DNA of 18,767 nt from an uncultured Lachnospiraceae bacterium (GTDB taxonomy: Bacteria > Bacillota > Clostridia > Lachnospirales > Lachnospiraceae): NCBI GenBank assembly GCA_910579465.1, contig CAJTUB010000014.1, positions 1 to 18,767 of the forward strand, read 5' to 3'. The position numbers and the translations under genes were made by a program. The notes beneath the pieces are model-generated. The model was not told the DNA's origin. It saw only the letters and a program-made list of their open reading frames with translations, and ran no database searches. This document shows, in pieces, positions 1 through 7,852 of this stretch (position 1 is the first letter of the stretch; each line of letters begins with the position of its first letter).

Positions 1-23
1 CGGCAGGGCATCTTTCCCTGCCG
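1..23. terminator. Hairpin downstream of the MFS gene, possible terminator
   Basis: An 8-bp perfect stem, CGGCAGGG (1-8) with CCCTGCCG (16-23), closes a 7-nt loop. It lies about 50 bp past the stop codon of the minus-strand MFS gene, so it may end that transcript. Any U-tract on the minus strand would fall outside the window, so the terminator role is inferred. Confidence 0.5.
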
Positions 24-36
24 ATTGTAAGCCATC

Positions 37-68
37 GCCACGCCCGGAGCCGCTGCGCTCCGCGTGAC
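37..68. repeat. Palindromic hairpin next to the MFS stop codon
   Basis: GGAGC (46-50) pairs with GCTCC (57-61) around a 6-nt loop. The stem continues as GCCACGC (37-43) with GCGTGAC (62-68) after a 2-nt bulge, with one position that is a G-U wobble on the minus strand. It could be part of the MFS 3' end or a small palindromic repeat; there is no U-tract beside it. Confidence 0.4.
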
Positions 69-74
69 GGTTCC

Positions 75-1265
75 TTATGAGCGGGGAACATCCTTCCGCA
101 AGCTTTTCATTATAATAAGAGAAAGTATCAATACCAACGGAAAGATACAGCCTGCCAGCATTCCTTTCTGCAGGTTGTTGTCTGCATTCTGGGTAATATT
201 GCCGACTAGACCCGGACCGAATGCACCGCCAAGGTCGCCTGCCATAGCCAGTAAGGCAAACATAGCCGTCCCGCCGGAGGGAATCTGTCCGGAACAGATG
301 CTGATGGTTCCCGGCCACATAATACCGACGGAAAAACCGCACAGGATGCAGCCAATCAGCCCGATGACAGGCGCATCTGATACGGAAGCTGCAATGTAAC
401 AGAGCAGACAGAGACAGCCGGAACAGAACATGAACTTTGTCAGATTTAGTTTGTTTCCGTATTTCCCGTAAATAACCCGGCTGATTCCCATTGTTACGGC
501 AAACATACAAGGACCGGCCAGGTCGCCCGCTGCTTTTGACAATCCGAGCGCCGACTCGGCATAAGCAGAAGCCCATTGCGCCATGGACAATTCAGAAGCT
601 CCTGCACAGATCATCAGGATAATTGCTATCCAGAATAACGGGATGCGGAGCAGGCTGCCTGTTTTTGTACCCTTGCCGTCAGGAGCAGGGTGCTCAATAG
701 GGCATGTTGCAAAATTATAGATGTTGTAAAGAGGCAGGAGCGCCCATAAGCAGGCAAGCCATTTCCAGCTGCCGATACCAAAAACTGCGAAAAAAAGGGT
801 GGAGATAAGTATGACCCCTACGGAGCCCCAGCAATAAAATGAGTGGAGCAGGCTCATAGCGGCTTCTTTATGTTCAAAAGGACACGCTTCCACAATAGGA
901 CTGCCTAAAACCTCAATCAGACCGCTCCCGACCGCATAAACAATTACACTAATGAGAATGCCTGTAAAGGAATCGGGGAAAAGCTCCGGCAAAAATGCAA
1001 GTCCCACGAGCCCGGCAGCAGAACATAATTCGGAAGCCACGACACATTTACGGTAGCCTATGCGGTCTGCAAGAGGAGCACATAAAACATCCACAATCAG
1101 CTGCGTCAGAAAAAATGCTGCAGGGATAAGGGCAATTTTTCCTAACGGAATGCCATAATCTGTATGGAACTTGAGAAATAGCAGCGGTGCAAAATTAGCT
1201 GCGATTGCCTGTGTAATAAATCCCAGATAGCAAGCCGTCAGTGTTTTTTTATAATTTTTGACCAT
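75..1265 (-). CDS. MFS family transporter
   Basis: This is an integral membrane secondary transporter of the major facilitator superfamily; its substrate cannot be read from sequence. About twelve hydrophobic segments alternate with short loops. The loop after the second helix reads APLADRIGYRK, the family's conserved G-x-x-x-D-R-x-G-R/Y-type loop, and a proline-rich linker in the middle (around CPIEHPAPDGKG) separates two six-helix halves. The length of 396 aa is normal. I start at ATG 1265, which has AAGGA about 8 nt upstream; the frame stays open to a TTG at 1286, which has no better site. The gene is divergent from an AraC-type regulator with a cupin-like sensor, so it is probably induced by a small molecule, perhaps a sugar. 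An exporter role is not excluded. Confidence 0.85.
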   Translation of the reverse strand: MVKNYKKTLTACYLGFITQAIAANFAPLLFLKFHTDYGIPLGKIALIPAAFFLTQLIVDVLCAPLADRIGYRKCVVASELCSAAGLVGLAFLPELFPDSFTGILISVIVYAVGSGLIEVLGSPIVEACPFEHKEAAMSLLHSFYCWGSVGVILISTLFFAVFGIGSWKWLACLWALLPLYNIYNFATCPIEHPAPDGKGTKTGSLLRIPLFWIAIILMICAGASELSMAQWASAYAESALGLSKAAGDLAGPCMFAVTMGISRVIYGKYGNKLNLTKFMFCSGCLCLLCYIAASVSDAPVIGLIGCILCGFSVGIMWPGTISICSGQIPSGGTAMFALLAMAGDLGGAFGPGLVGNITQNADNNLQKGMLAGCIFPLVLILSLIIMKSLRKDVPRS

Positions 1266-1303
1266 ATTGACTTTCCTTTCTTTCAATGCTATTATGTAAT
1301 TGC

Positions 1304-1332
1304 ATTATATCACAAAGACTGTAAGGAAATAA
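1304..1332 (-). promoter_or_regulatory. Promoter of the MFS gene
   Basis: On the minus strand TATAAT (plus 1304-1309) is preceded by TGA, giving a TGn extended -10. A weak -35, TTATTT (plus 1327-1332), lies 17 bp upstream. The poor -35 is compatible with activation by the divergent AraC-type protein. Confidence 0.6.
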
Positions 1333-1368
1333 GAGATTATTTCACAGATTTATTACACAATATCACAA
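1307..1368. promoter_or_regulatory. Candidate AraC-family half-sites in the divergent spacer
   Basis: ATATCACAA occurs twice as an exact direct repeat (1307-1315 and 1360-1368). A related TATTTCACAG lies at 1339-1348. The TCACA cores of the last two are exactly 21 bp apart, two helical turns, a spacing common for AraC-family half-sites. The first copy overlaps the MFS -10 region. Binding is inferred. Confidence 0.4.
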
Positions 1369-1382
1369 GATGGAGATTCCAG

Positions 1383-2306
1383 ATGAAAATCAATGACGGA
1401 TATACAAAAATCAGAACAGATGAAACATTAAGAGAAACCATCTGCCACGGAAGTGAAGAATACCCGTTCCAATATTATATGGAGGATATCTGGTTATTTG
1501 ATTTTCACTGTATCGACTGGCATTGGCATCCGGAAGTTGAATTTGTGTTTATTGAAAAGGGGACTGCAGAGGTTCTGGTTGGAAGCGGAAGATATGTTTT
1601 AAATGCCGGAACAGGCATCTTTATTAATGCGCAAGTGATTCATCGCTTTGAATCGGCAGAAAGCGTTATTATTCCTAATATCGTGTTTTCGCCGTTGCTG
1701 CTTTCTCCGGAAGAAGGTCTGCTCTACCGGAAATATATACAGCCGGTTCTTGATTCTTCGATAGAATGCCTGATATTTTCTTCTGGGGTGCCTTGGCAGA
1801 AGGATATTCTGAATCTTCTGCTGTCCATATTTGCCGTCCAGGACAGCAGGGATATATGCGAAATAAAAACGGTAGAACTGCTCCTGGAATTGTGGGGTAT
1901 ACTATATGAGAATATACGCATAACCGGAACGCTTTCTGAGGTCCGGACCTCTGCGCACACACAGGCCCAGCTGCAGATTATGCTGCAGTATATCCATAAA
2001 AACTATTCTCATCCGATTTCTTTGGATGAGATTGCAAATACCGTGATGTTGAGCAAGAACAGTGTGCTGAATCTGTTTAACAAATACCTTCATACTTCTC
2101 CGATAAGCTATCTGGTGAATTACAGGCTGAAACATGCCGCAAAGCTTCTCGTTACTACAGAGAGCAAGGTTTCTTCCATTGCCCAGGATACCGGTTTTGA
2201 GAACATCGGCTACTTTTGCCGTAGGTTCAAGGAATTATTCCAAGTAACCCCGGGTGAATACAGGAAATTGCGGAAACATACCCCAAAGGGCGAGGGAGCG
2301 CAGTAA
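1383..2306 (+). CDS. AraC family transcriptional regulator with cupin sensor domain
   Basis: This 307-aa protein is a DNA-binding regulator. An N-terminal cupin-like domain (about residues 40-110) holds HWHPEVEFVFIEKG and a later V-I-H-R-F, the usual metal- or ligand-binding barrel signature of this subgroup. The C-terminal 100 residues carry two helix-turn-helix motifs: ISLDEIANTVMLSKNSV, then KVSSIAQDTGFENIGYFC followed by RRFKELFQVTPGEYRK, the AraC/XylS signature. The ATG follows GGAG by 9 nt. The gene is divergent from the MFS transporter, with repeated TCACA motifs in the shared spacer, so it most likely controls that transporter and perhaps itself. Its effector is unknown. Regulator identity is secure; target and ligand are inference. 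Confidence 0.92.
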   Translation: MKINDGYTKIRTDETLRETICHGSEEYPFQYYMEDIWLFDFHCIDWHWHPEVEFVFIEKGTAEVLVGSGRYVLNAGTGIFINAQVIHRFESAESVIIPNIVFSPLLLSPEEGLLYRKYIQPVLDSSIECLIFSSGVPWQKDILNLLLSIFAVQDSRDICEIKTVELLLELWGILYENIRITGTLSEVRTSAHTQAQLQIMLQYIHKNYSHPISLDEIANTVMLSKNSVLNLFNKYLHTSPISYLVNYRLKHAAKLLVTTESKVSSIAQDTGFENIGYFCRRFKELFQVTPGEYRKLRKHTPKGEGAQ

Positions 2307-2312
2307 CTTGAG

Positions 2313-2404
2313 TTTCCACATTCCCAGACACCTTAAAAAGTTCCGTAAGCCGAATACTGTACGGCTTACGGAACAAAAAAGGGCATGTATAAAAAATGTG
2401 GAAA
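2313..2404. repeat. 9-bp inverted repeat around the convergent terminator
   Basis: TTTCCACAT (2313-2321) is the exact reverse complement of ATGTGGAAA (2396-2404). The pair brackets the long terminator hairpin between two convergent genes. It may extend the terminator fold or mark an old insertion. Confidence 0.4.
2340..2374 (-). terminator. Rho-independent terminator of the diguanylate cyclase gene
   Basis: A perfect 13-bp stem, GTTCCGTAAGCCG (2340-2352) with CGGCTTACGGAAC (2362-2374), has a 9-nt loop. Read on the minus strand it is followed by five U residues, so it ends the minus-strand GGDEF gene. On the plus strand it is followed by A residues, so it is a poorer stop for the AraC transcript. 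Confidence 0.85.
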
Positions 2405-2418
2405 TTCAAAATGCTCCC

Positions 2419-4113
2419 TTACCTTACATAAGCAGCGTTTTCTGCTTTCAGGATTTCTTTGAGCTTCTGCTTGTTTTCATACATCCTTGCATCGGCAGAA
2501 TTAAATGTATCCATTGCGCTTTCTGCGCTTCCGCCAATTACATCATAGCCGAATGCTATGTACAGAGGGTACGGTCTGTCTTCGTGTGGACCATTGTTCC
2601 GGCTGAGAATCTGTGCCCGGAAGCCCTGGTACAGTCCGTCCAGCTCCTGCTCCGACAGTGCCTTATCAGAGACTACAGTGTATTCGTCACCGCCGATACG
2701 GTAGCATTTCCCGATACTGCCAAAACTCTGTTTAATATACCCGGCAGCCTCTTTTAATGCGGTATCGCCCATCGTGTGTCCCATTGTATCATTGATGTAT
2801 TTTAGGCAGTTTAAATCAAAGACAAGAACTGCTCTTCCCTTGTGTCCGTCCAGGCTGCGGTCGATTTCTTTTATGTCGCTGATAAAGGAGTTACGGTTAT
2901 AAAAACCGGTCAATACATCGCTGTACGCCATCTGAAGAAGCATATCCGCCTTTACGTTTTCAGAATAGGTCCTGACATATCCTTCAAGCAGCTGTGCAGC
3001 CAGCAGCGTAACATAACCCAGTACGCCGAAACGCACAAAGGTCGAATTGTCTGTCGTAATCTGCTTATAATACAGGACAATGTCCACGATGGAGAACACG
3101 GCTATAATCAGCAGCCCCCAGAATGCAAAGTCCCTGAAGTGGGACTTCCGGAACGCCTGGAAGGCGTAATATAGCGTAAACAGGCAGCCGATTACAATTA
3201 CGATATGTGCAATCGTAATATTTTCGTGCAGGTCCCGTATTCCCGTAAAATGCATTATCACACTGATAGAGAAACCGATGACAGTTAATACGCTGACTAA
3301 AATAGCACTGATCTTATCGGTTGCTTCTTTTCGCGCCCTGAAGAAAAGGAATATCGGCACGGCAATCAGAATCAGAGACAGGCTTGTCACCAGGTGAATG
3401 ATTGCGGTGTATCCTATCAAAAGGTGCAGGAGCTTCGTCTCAGTCGCCGACCATATCCCGATGACAAATGCAAACAGGCCAAGGCTCAGCAGACTGCTGT
3501 TGCTGCGGTTGTATTTCTTTAATGTGACCGATAAAAGACCAAGAATGCCGCCAATCAGAATAATCAGGACACTGGTACAGAACCCCGGCAGCATTTCAAA
3601 TACCTTTGCGCGGATAATCGCGTCGCCATCGCCAAAGTACATGCTTTTGATATTGCAGCTGGAATCGCCCTGATAAGGATTCTCTATTACAATCCGGAGT
3701 TCCCTGCCGCTGTCCTCGCGGAAAACCGGCACTCTGACAAAATAGGTTCCGGGACATTTGTATCCCGCGTTCATGCCCGAAAATTCCCTGCCGAAGTCCT
3801 TGTAGAGCATGTTATCCTTATAAACTGCCACATTCAGATTCTTCACCCGGAAGAACAGCTCACAATCCTGCTCTATGACAGGCAGGCGCTTGACAATCGC
3901 AGTGGTTCCGGTCAGCTTTCCGAGGTCCGCCGGGGTGCCGCTTTCGTCTGTCCAGCCGGAGTCATATGGGAGATACCGTTCAGGTTCTGCATAAGAGCCG
4001 CCGGCGGCAGCTGAAAAAACAACCGCGGCAACAGTAACTGCCAGTAAAAACAGGTACACAATATACAGAAGCTTCATAATACTAAAATGTTTCCGTTTTT
4101 CTGTTTTATCCAA
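2419..4113 (-). CDS. Membrane diguanylate cyclase (7TM-GGDEF)
   Basis: This 564-aa protein should make cyclic di-GMP from two GTP at the membrane. A signal-anchor helix (about 13-35) is followed by an extracytoplasmic region (about 40-170) with the look of a sugar-binding-like sensory fold, then seven or eight hydrophobic helices (about 175-375), as in 7TMR-DISM receptors. The GGDEF domain runs from SDVLTGFYNR (about 398) to the C-terminus; the signature is intact as GGDEY (474-478), with the metal-binding Asp at FDLNCLKYIND (433). No RxxD product-inhibition site sits five residues upstream, so feedback inhibition may be absent. The predicted start is TTG, preceded by AGGTG about 10 nt upstream; an in-frame ATG at residue 13 lacks a ribosome site. 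The gene is divergent from an EAL protein, suggesting paired control of the second messenger. Confidence 0.9.
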   Translation of the reverse strand: MDKTEKRKHFSIMKLLYIVYLFLLAVTVAAVVFSAAAGGSYAEPERYLPYDSGWTDESGTPADLGKLTGTTAIVKRLPVIEQDCELFFRVKNLNVAVYKDNMLYKDFGREFSGMNAGYKCPGTYFVRVPVFREDSGRELRIVIENPYQGDSSCNIKSMYFGDGDAIIRAKVFEMLPGFCTSVLIILIGGILGLLSVTLKKYNRSNSSLLSLGLFAFVIGIWSATETKLLHLLIGYTAIIHLVTSLSLILIAVPIFLFFRARKEATDKISAILVSVLTVIGFSISVIMHFTGIRDLHENITIAHIVIVIGCLFTLYYAFQAFRKSHFRDFAFWGLLIIAVFSIVDIVLYYKQITTDNSTFVRFGVLGYVTLLAAQLLEGYVRTYSENVKADMLLQMAYSDVLTGFYNRNSFISDIKEIDRSLDGHKGRAVLVFDLNCLKYINDTMGHTMGDTALKEAAGYIKQSFGSIGKCYRIGGDEYTVVSDKALSEQELDGLYQGFRAQILSRNNGPHEDRPYPLYIAFGYDVIGGSAESAMDTFNSADARMYENKQKLKEILKAENAAYVR

Positions 4114-4151
4114 TGCAAATCACACCTATAGTTCCTTTTTGTATTGACTGT

Positions 4152-4180
4152 ATTATACAACAGGTGTTCCGGTTCGTCAA
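4152..4180 (-). promoter_or_regulatory. Promoter of the diguanylate cyclase gene
   Basis: On the minus strand TTGACG (plus 4175-4180) and a perfect TATAAT (plus 4152-4157) are separated by exactly 17 bp. This is a near-consensus sigma-A promoter, giving a leader of about 30 nt. Confidence 0.85.
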
Positions 4181-4239
4181 GCAGGGGACAAATAGGAGAA
4201 AGAGCAGATTAAGGCGGAAAAAATGCGAATTGTGCCGTC

Positions 4240-4268
4240 TTTACAAAACATGGAAAACATGCTACAAT
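4240..4268 (+). promoter_or_regulatory. Promoter of the GGDEF-EAL gene
   Basis: TTTACA (4240-4245) and TACAAT (4263-4268) are 17 bp apart, and TGC directly precedes the -10 (extended -10). It points away from the cyclase promoter, with about 60 bp between the two -35 boxes. I see no cyclic di-GMP riboswitch in the short leader. Confidence 0.85.
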
Positions 4269-4309
4269 GACGTATATTATCAAATCAAACCAGGCTGAGG
4301 GTGATACGT

Positions 4310-6598
4310 ATGAGAAATGTATATACGACATTATTGCTGCTTTTTGCGGCCCTGATTCTTTTTTGCAGTTATATTATCGGCAGGCGGGATAAGGCTCCGC
4401 TGACAAAATCAATACGTTATATTATGATTGCCGCACCGTGTACGATGGTGGTATATGCCGTTGCGCTTCTTATGAAAGAGAAGTTTGCGGCAGAGCTTAT
4501 GTATGCGTTGTACTACACGATATCGGATGTGCTTCTGATCTGCATGCTGTTCTATTCCCTCAAATATACAAGGGTTTATGAGCCGAAACCGCTTTATAAG
4601 GCTGGTCTGTACCTGATTACGGCAGTGGACGGTCTGATGATGCTTTTCAATGTTTTTACGGACGGGATTTTCATTTTCCGCTGTGAGCAGATGGAGGACG
4701 GTTCGGGGACCGTGTTTTATGGAATTGCGGAGCGGGGAGGGCTTTACAATTTTCACAGGCTGATTATTTATCTGTTCGTGGTTCTGATTCTGCTTCCGTT
4801 AGCAGTAAAAATCGCGCGTTCTCCGTCGATGTATAGAAAAAAATATTGGCTTACGCTTCTGAGCCTTCTTGTGATTATTGCCGCCAATGTGCTTTATCTG
4901 GCAATGGACCTGGAGATTGATTTTTCGGTTCTTACCTATGGAATCATGGCAGTGGCAATCTACTACTTCAACGTTATTTACGTTCCCCAGGGGCTGGTTG
5001 AGGGACTGCTTTCTTCCAGTATTAGAAATATGGACGACAGTGTGATGTGTTTCGACATTGAAGGGAACTGCATATACGCAAATTCCGTCGCATATGCTTT
5101 TTTCAGAACAGAGGATGTCGGACCGCTGACGGAGTATTACAAAAGATGGATGGACGGCAGGGAGCTTTCGGAAACGGTGGATTCCGAGTGGAAGGAAACC
5201 TATGAGGTGAACTCGGTCAAGAGGTATTATGCCGCCCAGTTTAAGCGTCTGTGCGATGTAACCGGGAGCTGTGTGGGCTGTTTTTTTAAGATACATGATG
5301 AGACCGAGGATGTAAAAAAACTGGAGGCGGAACGCTTCCGTGCCACACACGACAGACTGACGCGGATATATAACCGCGAGCATTTCTACGATATGGCATC
5401 GGAGATGCTCCGGAAGGCGGAACCGGGGACCTACTGTATGGTCTGCTCCGACATCAAGGACTTTAAGCTGGTTAACGACGTGTTCGGAATCAATACCGGG
5501 GATGAAATCTTGTTAAATATTGCCAACACCCTGAAGCAGTTTGCAAAATCCGGTTCGGTTTACGGCAGGCTTTCGGGTGACCGCTTTGCCCTCTGTATGC
5601 CGAAGGAGCGGTTTAACAAGGAGTTTATTTCCAATGAGATGCACCGGATAGGATACATTTCCGACGCGACCTCCTATCGTGTCCAGATTCATGTCGGAGT
5701 GTATGATATTGTCGATAAGAATATCGAAGTATCGGTTATGTGCGACCGGGCGTTTATGGCGATTAAGACGATAAAAACAAGTTTCGCCGATATGATTGCC
5801 TATTATGATGACGAGTTGCGCGAAAGCGGCATCAGCGAACAGAAGGTAACGGGCGAGTTCGGTACGGCGCTCCGGGAGGGGCAGTTCTGTTTCTATCTGC
5901 AGCCGCAGGTTTCCGTCACGGGAAAGGTCCTGGGCGGCGAGGCGCTCGTCCGGTGGATTCATCCGGAGCGGGGGCTTGTTCCTCCGGATAAGTTTATCGG
6001 TATTTTGGAGCGGACGGGGCTCATCTGCCGTCTTGACCTAAATATCTGGGAGCTTGCCTGCAAAAAGCTCAGGGAATGGAAGGATATGGGCCAGACCGGT
6101 TATCACATCTCGGTGAATATTTCTCCAAAGGACTTTTATTTCACCGATATCTATAAGGTGTTTACCGGACTTGTGGAAAAGTATGAAATCAATCCGCGGA
6201 ACCTGCGTCTGGAGATTACGGAGACGGCAATTATGAGCGACTTTAAAAAGCAACTCGTGCTGATCCGGCGGCTGCAGGAATATGGCTTTTGTGTAGAAAT
6301 GGATGACTTTGGCAGCGGGTATTCCTCGCTGAATATGCTCAAGGACATGACGGTCGATACGCTTAAGGTCGATATGGAGTTCCTCCGCAAGACGGATAAC
6401 ATCGAGCGGAGCCGTACCATCCTTAAGATGATAATCGCACTGTCCAAGCAGCTTGGAATGGAGGTTATTACCGAGGGTGTCGAGACGAAGGAACATGTGG
6501 ACTTCCTGACCGATATCGGCTGCGACATTTTCCAGGGGTACTATTTTGCAAAGCCTATGCCGGTAACGGAGTTCGAGGAAAGGTATATTTGCAGGTAA
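4310..6598 (+). CDS. Membrane cyclic di-GMP phosphodiesterase (7TM-PAS-GGDEF-EAL)
   Basis: The protein should hydrolyse cyclic di-GMP at the membrane. About seven hydrophobic helices span residues 5-225, resembling the 7TM region found on some histidine kinases. A PAS-like domain (about 235-335) and a GGDEF-like domain (about 345-505) follow. The GGDEF signature is degenerate, SGDRF (422-426), so cyclase activity is unlikely; such domains often bind GTP as regulators. The EAL domain (about 515-755) keeps the catalytic set: E-A-L (544-546), N of VNIS (603), E of EITET (635), DD of DDFGSGYSS (665-666), K of TLKVD (686), E of EGVET (722) and Q of QGYYF (742). I start at ATG 4310, with GAGGGTG about 6 nt upstream; an in-frame GTG at 4301 lies inside that site. 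It is divergent from a diguanylate cyclase. Confidence 0.92.
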   Translation: MRNVYTTLLLLFAALILFCSYIIGRRDKAPLTKSIRYIMIAAPCTMVVYAVALLMKEKFAAELMYALYYTISDVLLICMLFYSLKYTRVYEPKPLYKAGLYLITAVDGLMMLFNVFTDGIFIFRCEQMEDGSGTVFYGIAERGGLYNFHRLIIYLFVVLILLPLAVKIARSPSMYRKKYWLTLLSLLVIIAANVLYLAMDLEIDFSVLTYGIMAVAIYYFNVIYVPQGLVEGLLSSSIRNMDDSVMCFDIEGNCIYANSVAYAFFRTEDVGPLTEYYKRWMDGRELSETVDSEWKETYEVNSVKRYYAAQFKRLCDVTGSCVGCFFKIHDETEDVKKLEAERFRATHDRLTRIYNREHFYDMASEMLRKAEPGTYCMVCSDIKDFKLVNDVFGINTGDEILLNIANTLKQFAKSGSVYGRLSGDRFALCMPKERFNKEFISNEMHRIGYISDATSYRVQIHVGVYDIVDKNIEVSVMCDRAFMAIKTIKTSFADMIAYYDDELRESGISEQKVTGEFGTALREGQFCFYLQPQVSVTGKVLGGEALVRWIHPERGLVPPDKFIGILERTGLICRLDLNIWELACKKLREWKDMGQTGYHISVNISPKDFYFTDIYKVFTGLVEKYEINPRNLRLEITETAIMSDFKKQLVLIRRLQEYGFCVEMDDFGSGYSSLNMLKDMTVDTLKVDMEFLRKTDNIERSRTILKMIIALSKQLGMEVITEGVETKEHVDFLTDIGCDIFQGYYFAKPMPVTEFEERYICR

Positions 6599-6664
6599 AA
6601 CTGCCGCAGAACCACCGGGACATAAAGGTTACATATAAAATGCGGAAACGCAAGGAAGAAAGCG

Positions 6665-6693
6665 TTGCAATTTTACCGGAAAACTGATACACT
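6665..6693 (+). promoter_or_regulatory. Promoter of asnA
   Basis: TTGCAA (6665-6670) and TACACT (6688-6693) are 17 bp apart. Transcription would start near 6700, giving an 80-nt leader and separating asnA from the EAL gene upstream. Confidence 0.7.
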
Positions 6694-6705
6694 AGTTCAT
6701 GTATT

Positions 6706-6779
6706 GCAGACCTGGAGAACCTACGCTGCGGGAGCAGGTCCGATTTTTTCAAAAGAAAGCAGCGCAGAAAGAGGTTAGT
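6706..6779 (+). promoter_or_regulatory. Structured asnA leader, possible pseudoknot or attenuator
   Basis: Stem 1 is GACCTG (6709-6714) with CAGGTC (6735-6740), followed after three bases by six T residues (6744-6749), which resembles a short terminator. The loop of stem 1 contains CGCTGC (6724-6729), an exact complement of GCAGCG (6759-6764) downstream, so an H-type pseudoknot is possible. The second stem ends a few bases before the AAAGAGG ribosome site. It matches no riboswitch class that I know. Function is inference. Confidence 0.45.
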
Positions 6780-7790
6780 ATGGAACGTTTTTATGTACCG
6801 GAAGGGTATCGGTCGGCACTGTCGGTAAAGGAAACCCAGGGTGCCATCAAGCATGTCAAGGATTACTTTGAGCGCCAGCTTGCAAAGCAGCTGAATCTGA
6901 CCCGTGTGTCGGCGCCGTTGTTTGTAAAGCCGGAGTCTGGTCTGAATGATAACCTGAATGGCGTAGAGCGTCCGGTTTCTTTCGGAATCAAGGAGCAGGG
7001 AGAGGCTGTCGTAGAGATTGTGCATTCCCTGGCAAAGTGGAAGCGCATGGCGTTAAAGAAGTATGGCTTTTCCTACGGAGAAGGTCTTTATACTGATATG
7101 AATGCAATCCGCCGTGATGAGGATACCGACAATATCCATTCGATTTTTGTGGACCAGTGGGACTGGGAAAAGGTGATTCTGTACGATGAGCGCAACGTAG
7201 AGACCTTAAAGAAGACGGTGCGCAGCGTGTATGCGGCGCTCCGGGAGACCGAGCACTATATTGCGGACAAATATGATTATATAGAAGAGTTCCTGCCGGC
7301 GGAGATTTCCTTCGTGACGACGCAGGAGCTGGAGAATATGTATCCGGGCGATACGCCGAAGGAGCGCGAGAATAAGATTGCCCGCGCAAAGGGCGCTGTA
7401 TTCCTGATGCAGATTGGCGGTGCGCTGGCTTCCGGGGAGCGTCACGACGGCAGGGCGCCGGACTATGACGACTGGCAGCTGAACGGCGATATCATCGTGT
7501 ATTATCCGGTACTGGATATGGCGTTGGAGCTTTCCTCCATGGGAATCCGTGTAGACGAAGCCGCGCTTAGGAAACAGCTCCGTATTGCAGGCTGTGAGGA
7601 GCGCGCAGAGCTTCCTTTCCAGAAGGCAGTGCTGAACAAGGAGCTTCCGTACACCGTAGGCGGCGGTATCGGGCAGTCCCGCATCTGTATGTTCTTTTTA
7701 CGCAAGGCGCATATCGGAGAGGTGCAGGCGTCCATCTGGCCGGACGAGGTAAGGGAGGCCGCAGAGAAAAAGGGAGTCGTTCTGCTGTAG
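6780..7790 (+). CDS. asnA: Aspartate-ammonia ligase (asparagine synthetase A)
   Basis: AsnA makes asparagine from aspartate, ammonia and ATP (giving AMP and pyrophosphate) in the cytoplasm; its fold is that of class II aminoacyl-tRNA synthetases. The sequence follows E. coli AsnA closely: EIVHSLAKWKR, GEGLYTDMNAIRRDED, HSIFVDQWDWEKV, RAPDYDDW, LNGDIIVYYPVLD, ELSSMGIRVD and the C-terminal GGGIGQSR. I choose ATG 6780, giving 336 aa, the family's normal length, with AAAGAGG just upstream; the open frame to 6699 would add 27 residues that cover the structured leader. The gene has its own promoter and stands apart in function from its neighbours. No terminator is visible before tetR 62 bp downstream, so some read-through into tetR is possible. 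Confidence 0.97.
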   Translation: MERFYVPEGYRSALSVKETQGAIKHVKDYFERQLAKQLNLTRVSAPLFVKPESGLNDNLNGVERPVSFGIKEQGEAVVEIVHSLAKWKRMALKKYGFSYGEGLYTDMNAIRRDEDTDNIHSIFVDQWDWEKVILYDERNVETLKKTVRSVYAALRETEHYIADKYDYIEEFLPAEISFVTTQELENMYPGDTPKERENKIARAKGAVFLMQIGGALASGERHDGRAPDYDDWQLNGDIIVYYPVLDMALELSSMGIRVDEAALRKQLRIAGCEERAELPFQKAVLNKELPYTVGGGIGQSRICMFFLRKAHIGEVQASIWPDEVREAAEKKGVVLL

Positions 7791-7852
7791 GAGTATTTGC
7801 TGCGTAAGCTTCTTCCTTTTAGCGACATAGAAGGTGCAAGGAGAGACAGACC

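Noticed and set aside
4114..4309. Cyclic di-GMP riboswitch between the GGDEF and EAL genes
   Set aside because: I see neither the GEMM-I core nor the class II pattern; the spacer is fully used by two promoters.
6699..6779. Longer asnA start adding 27 residues
   Set aside because: The extension covers the structured leader and lies at the predicted transcript start; AsnA normally begins near MERFYVPEGY, which has its own ribosome site.
6694..6779. T-box or known amino-acid riboswitch before asnA
   Set aside because: There is no T-box sequence (AGGGTGGNACCGCG) and no specifier-loop arrangement, and the leader is too short.
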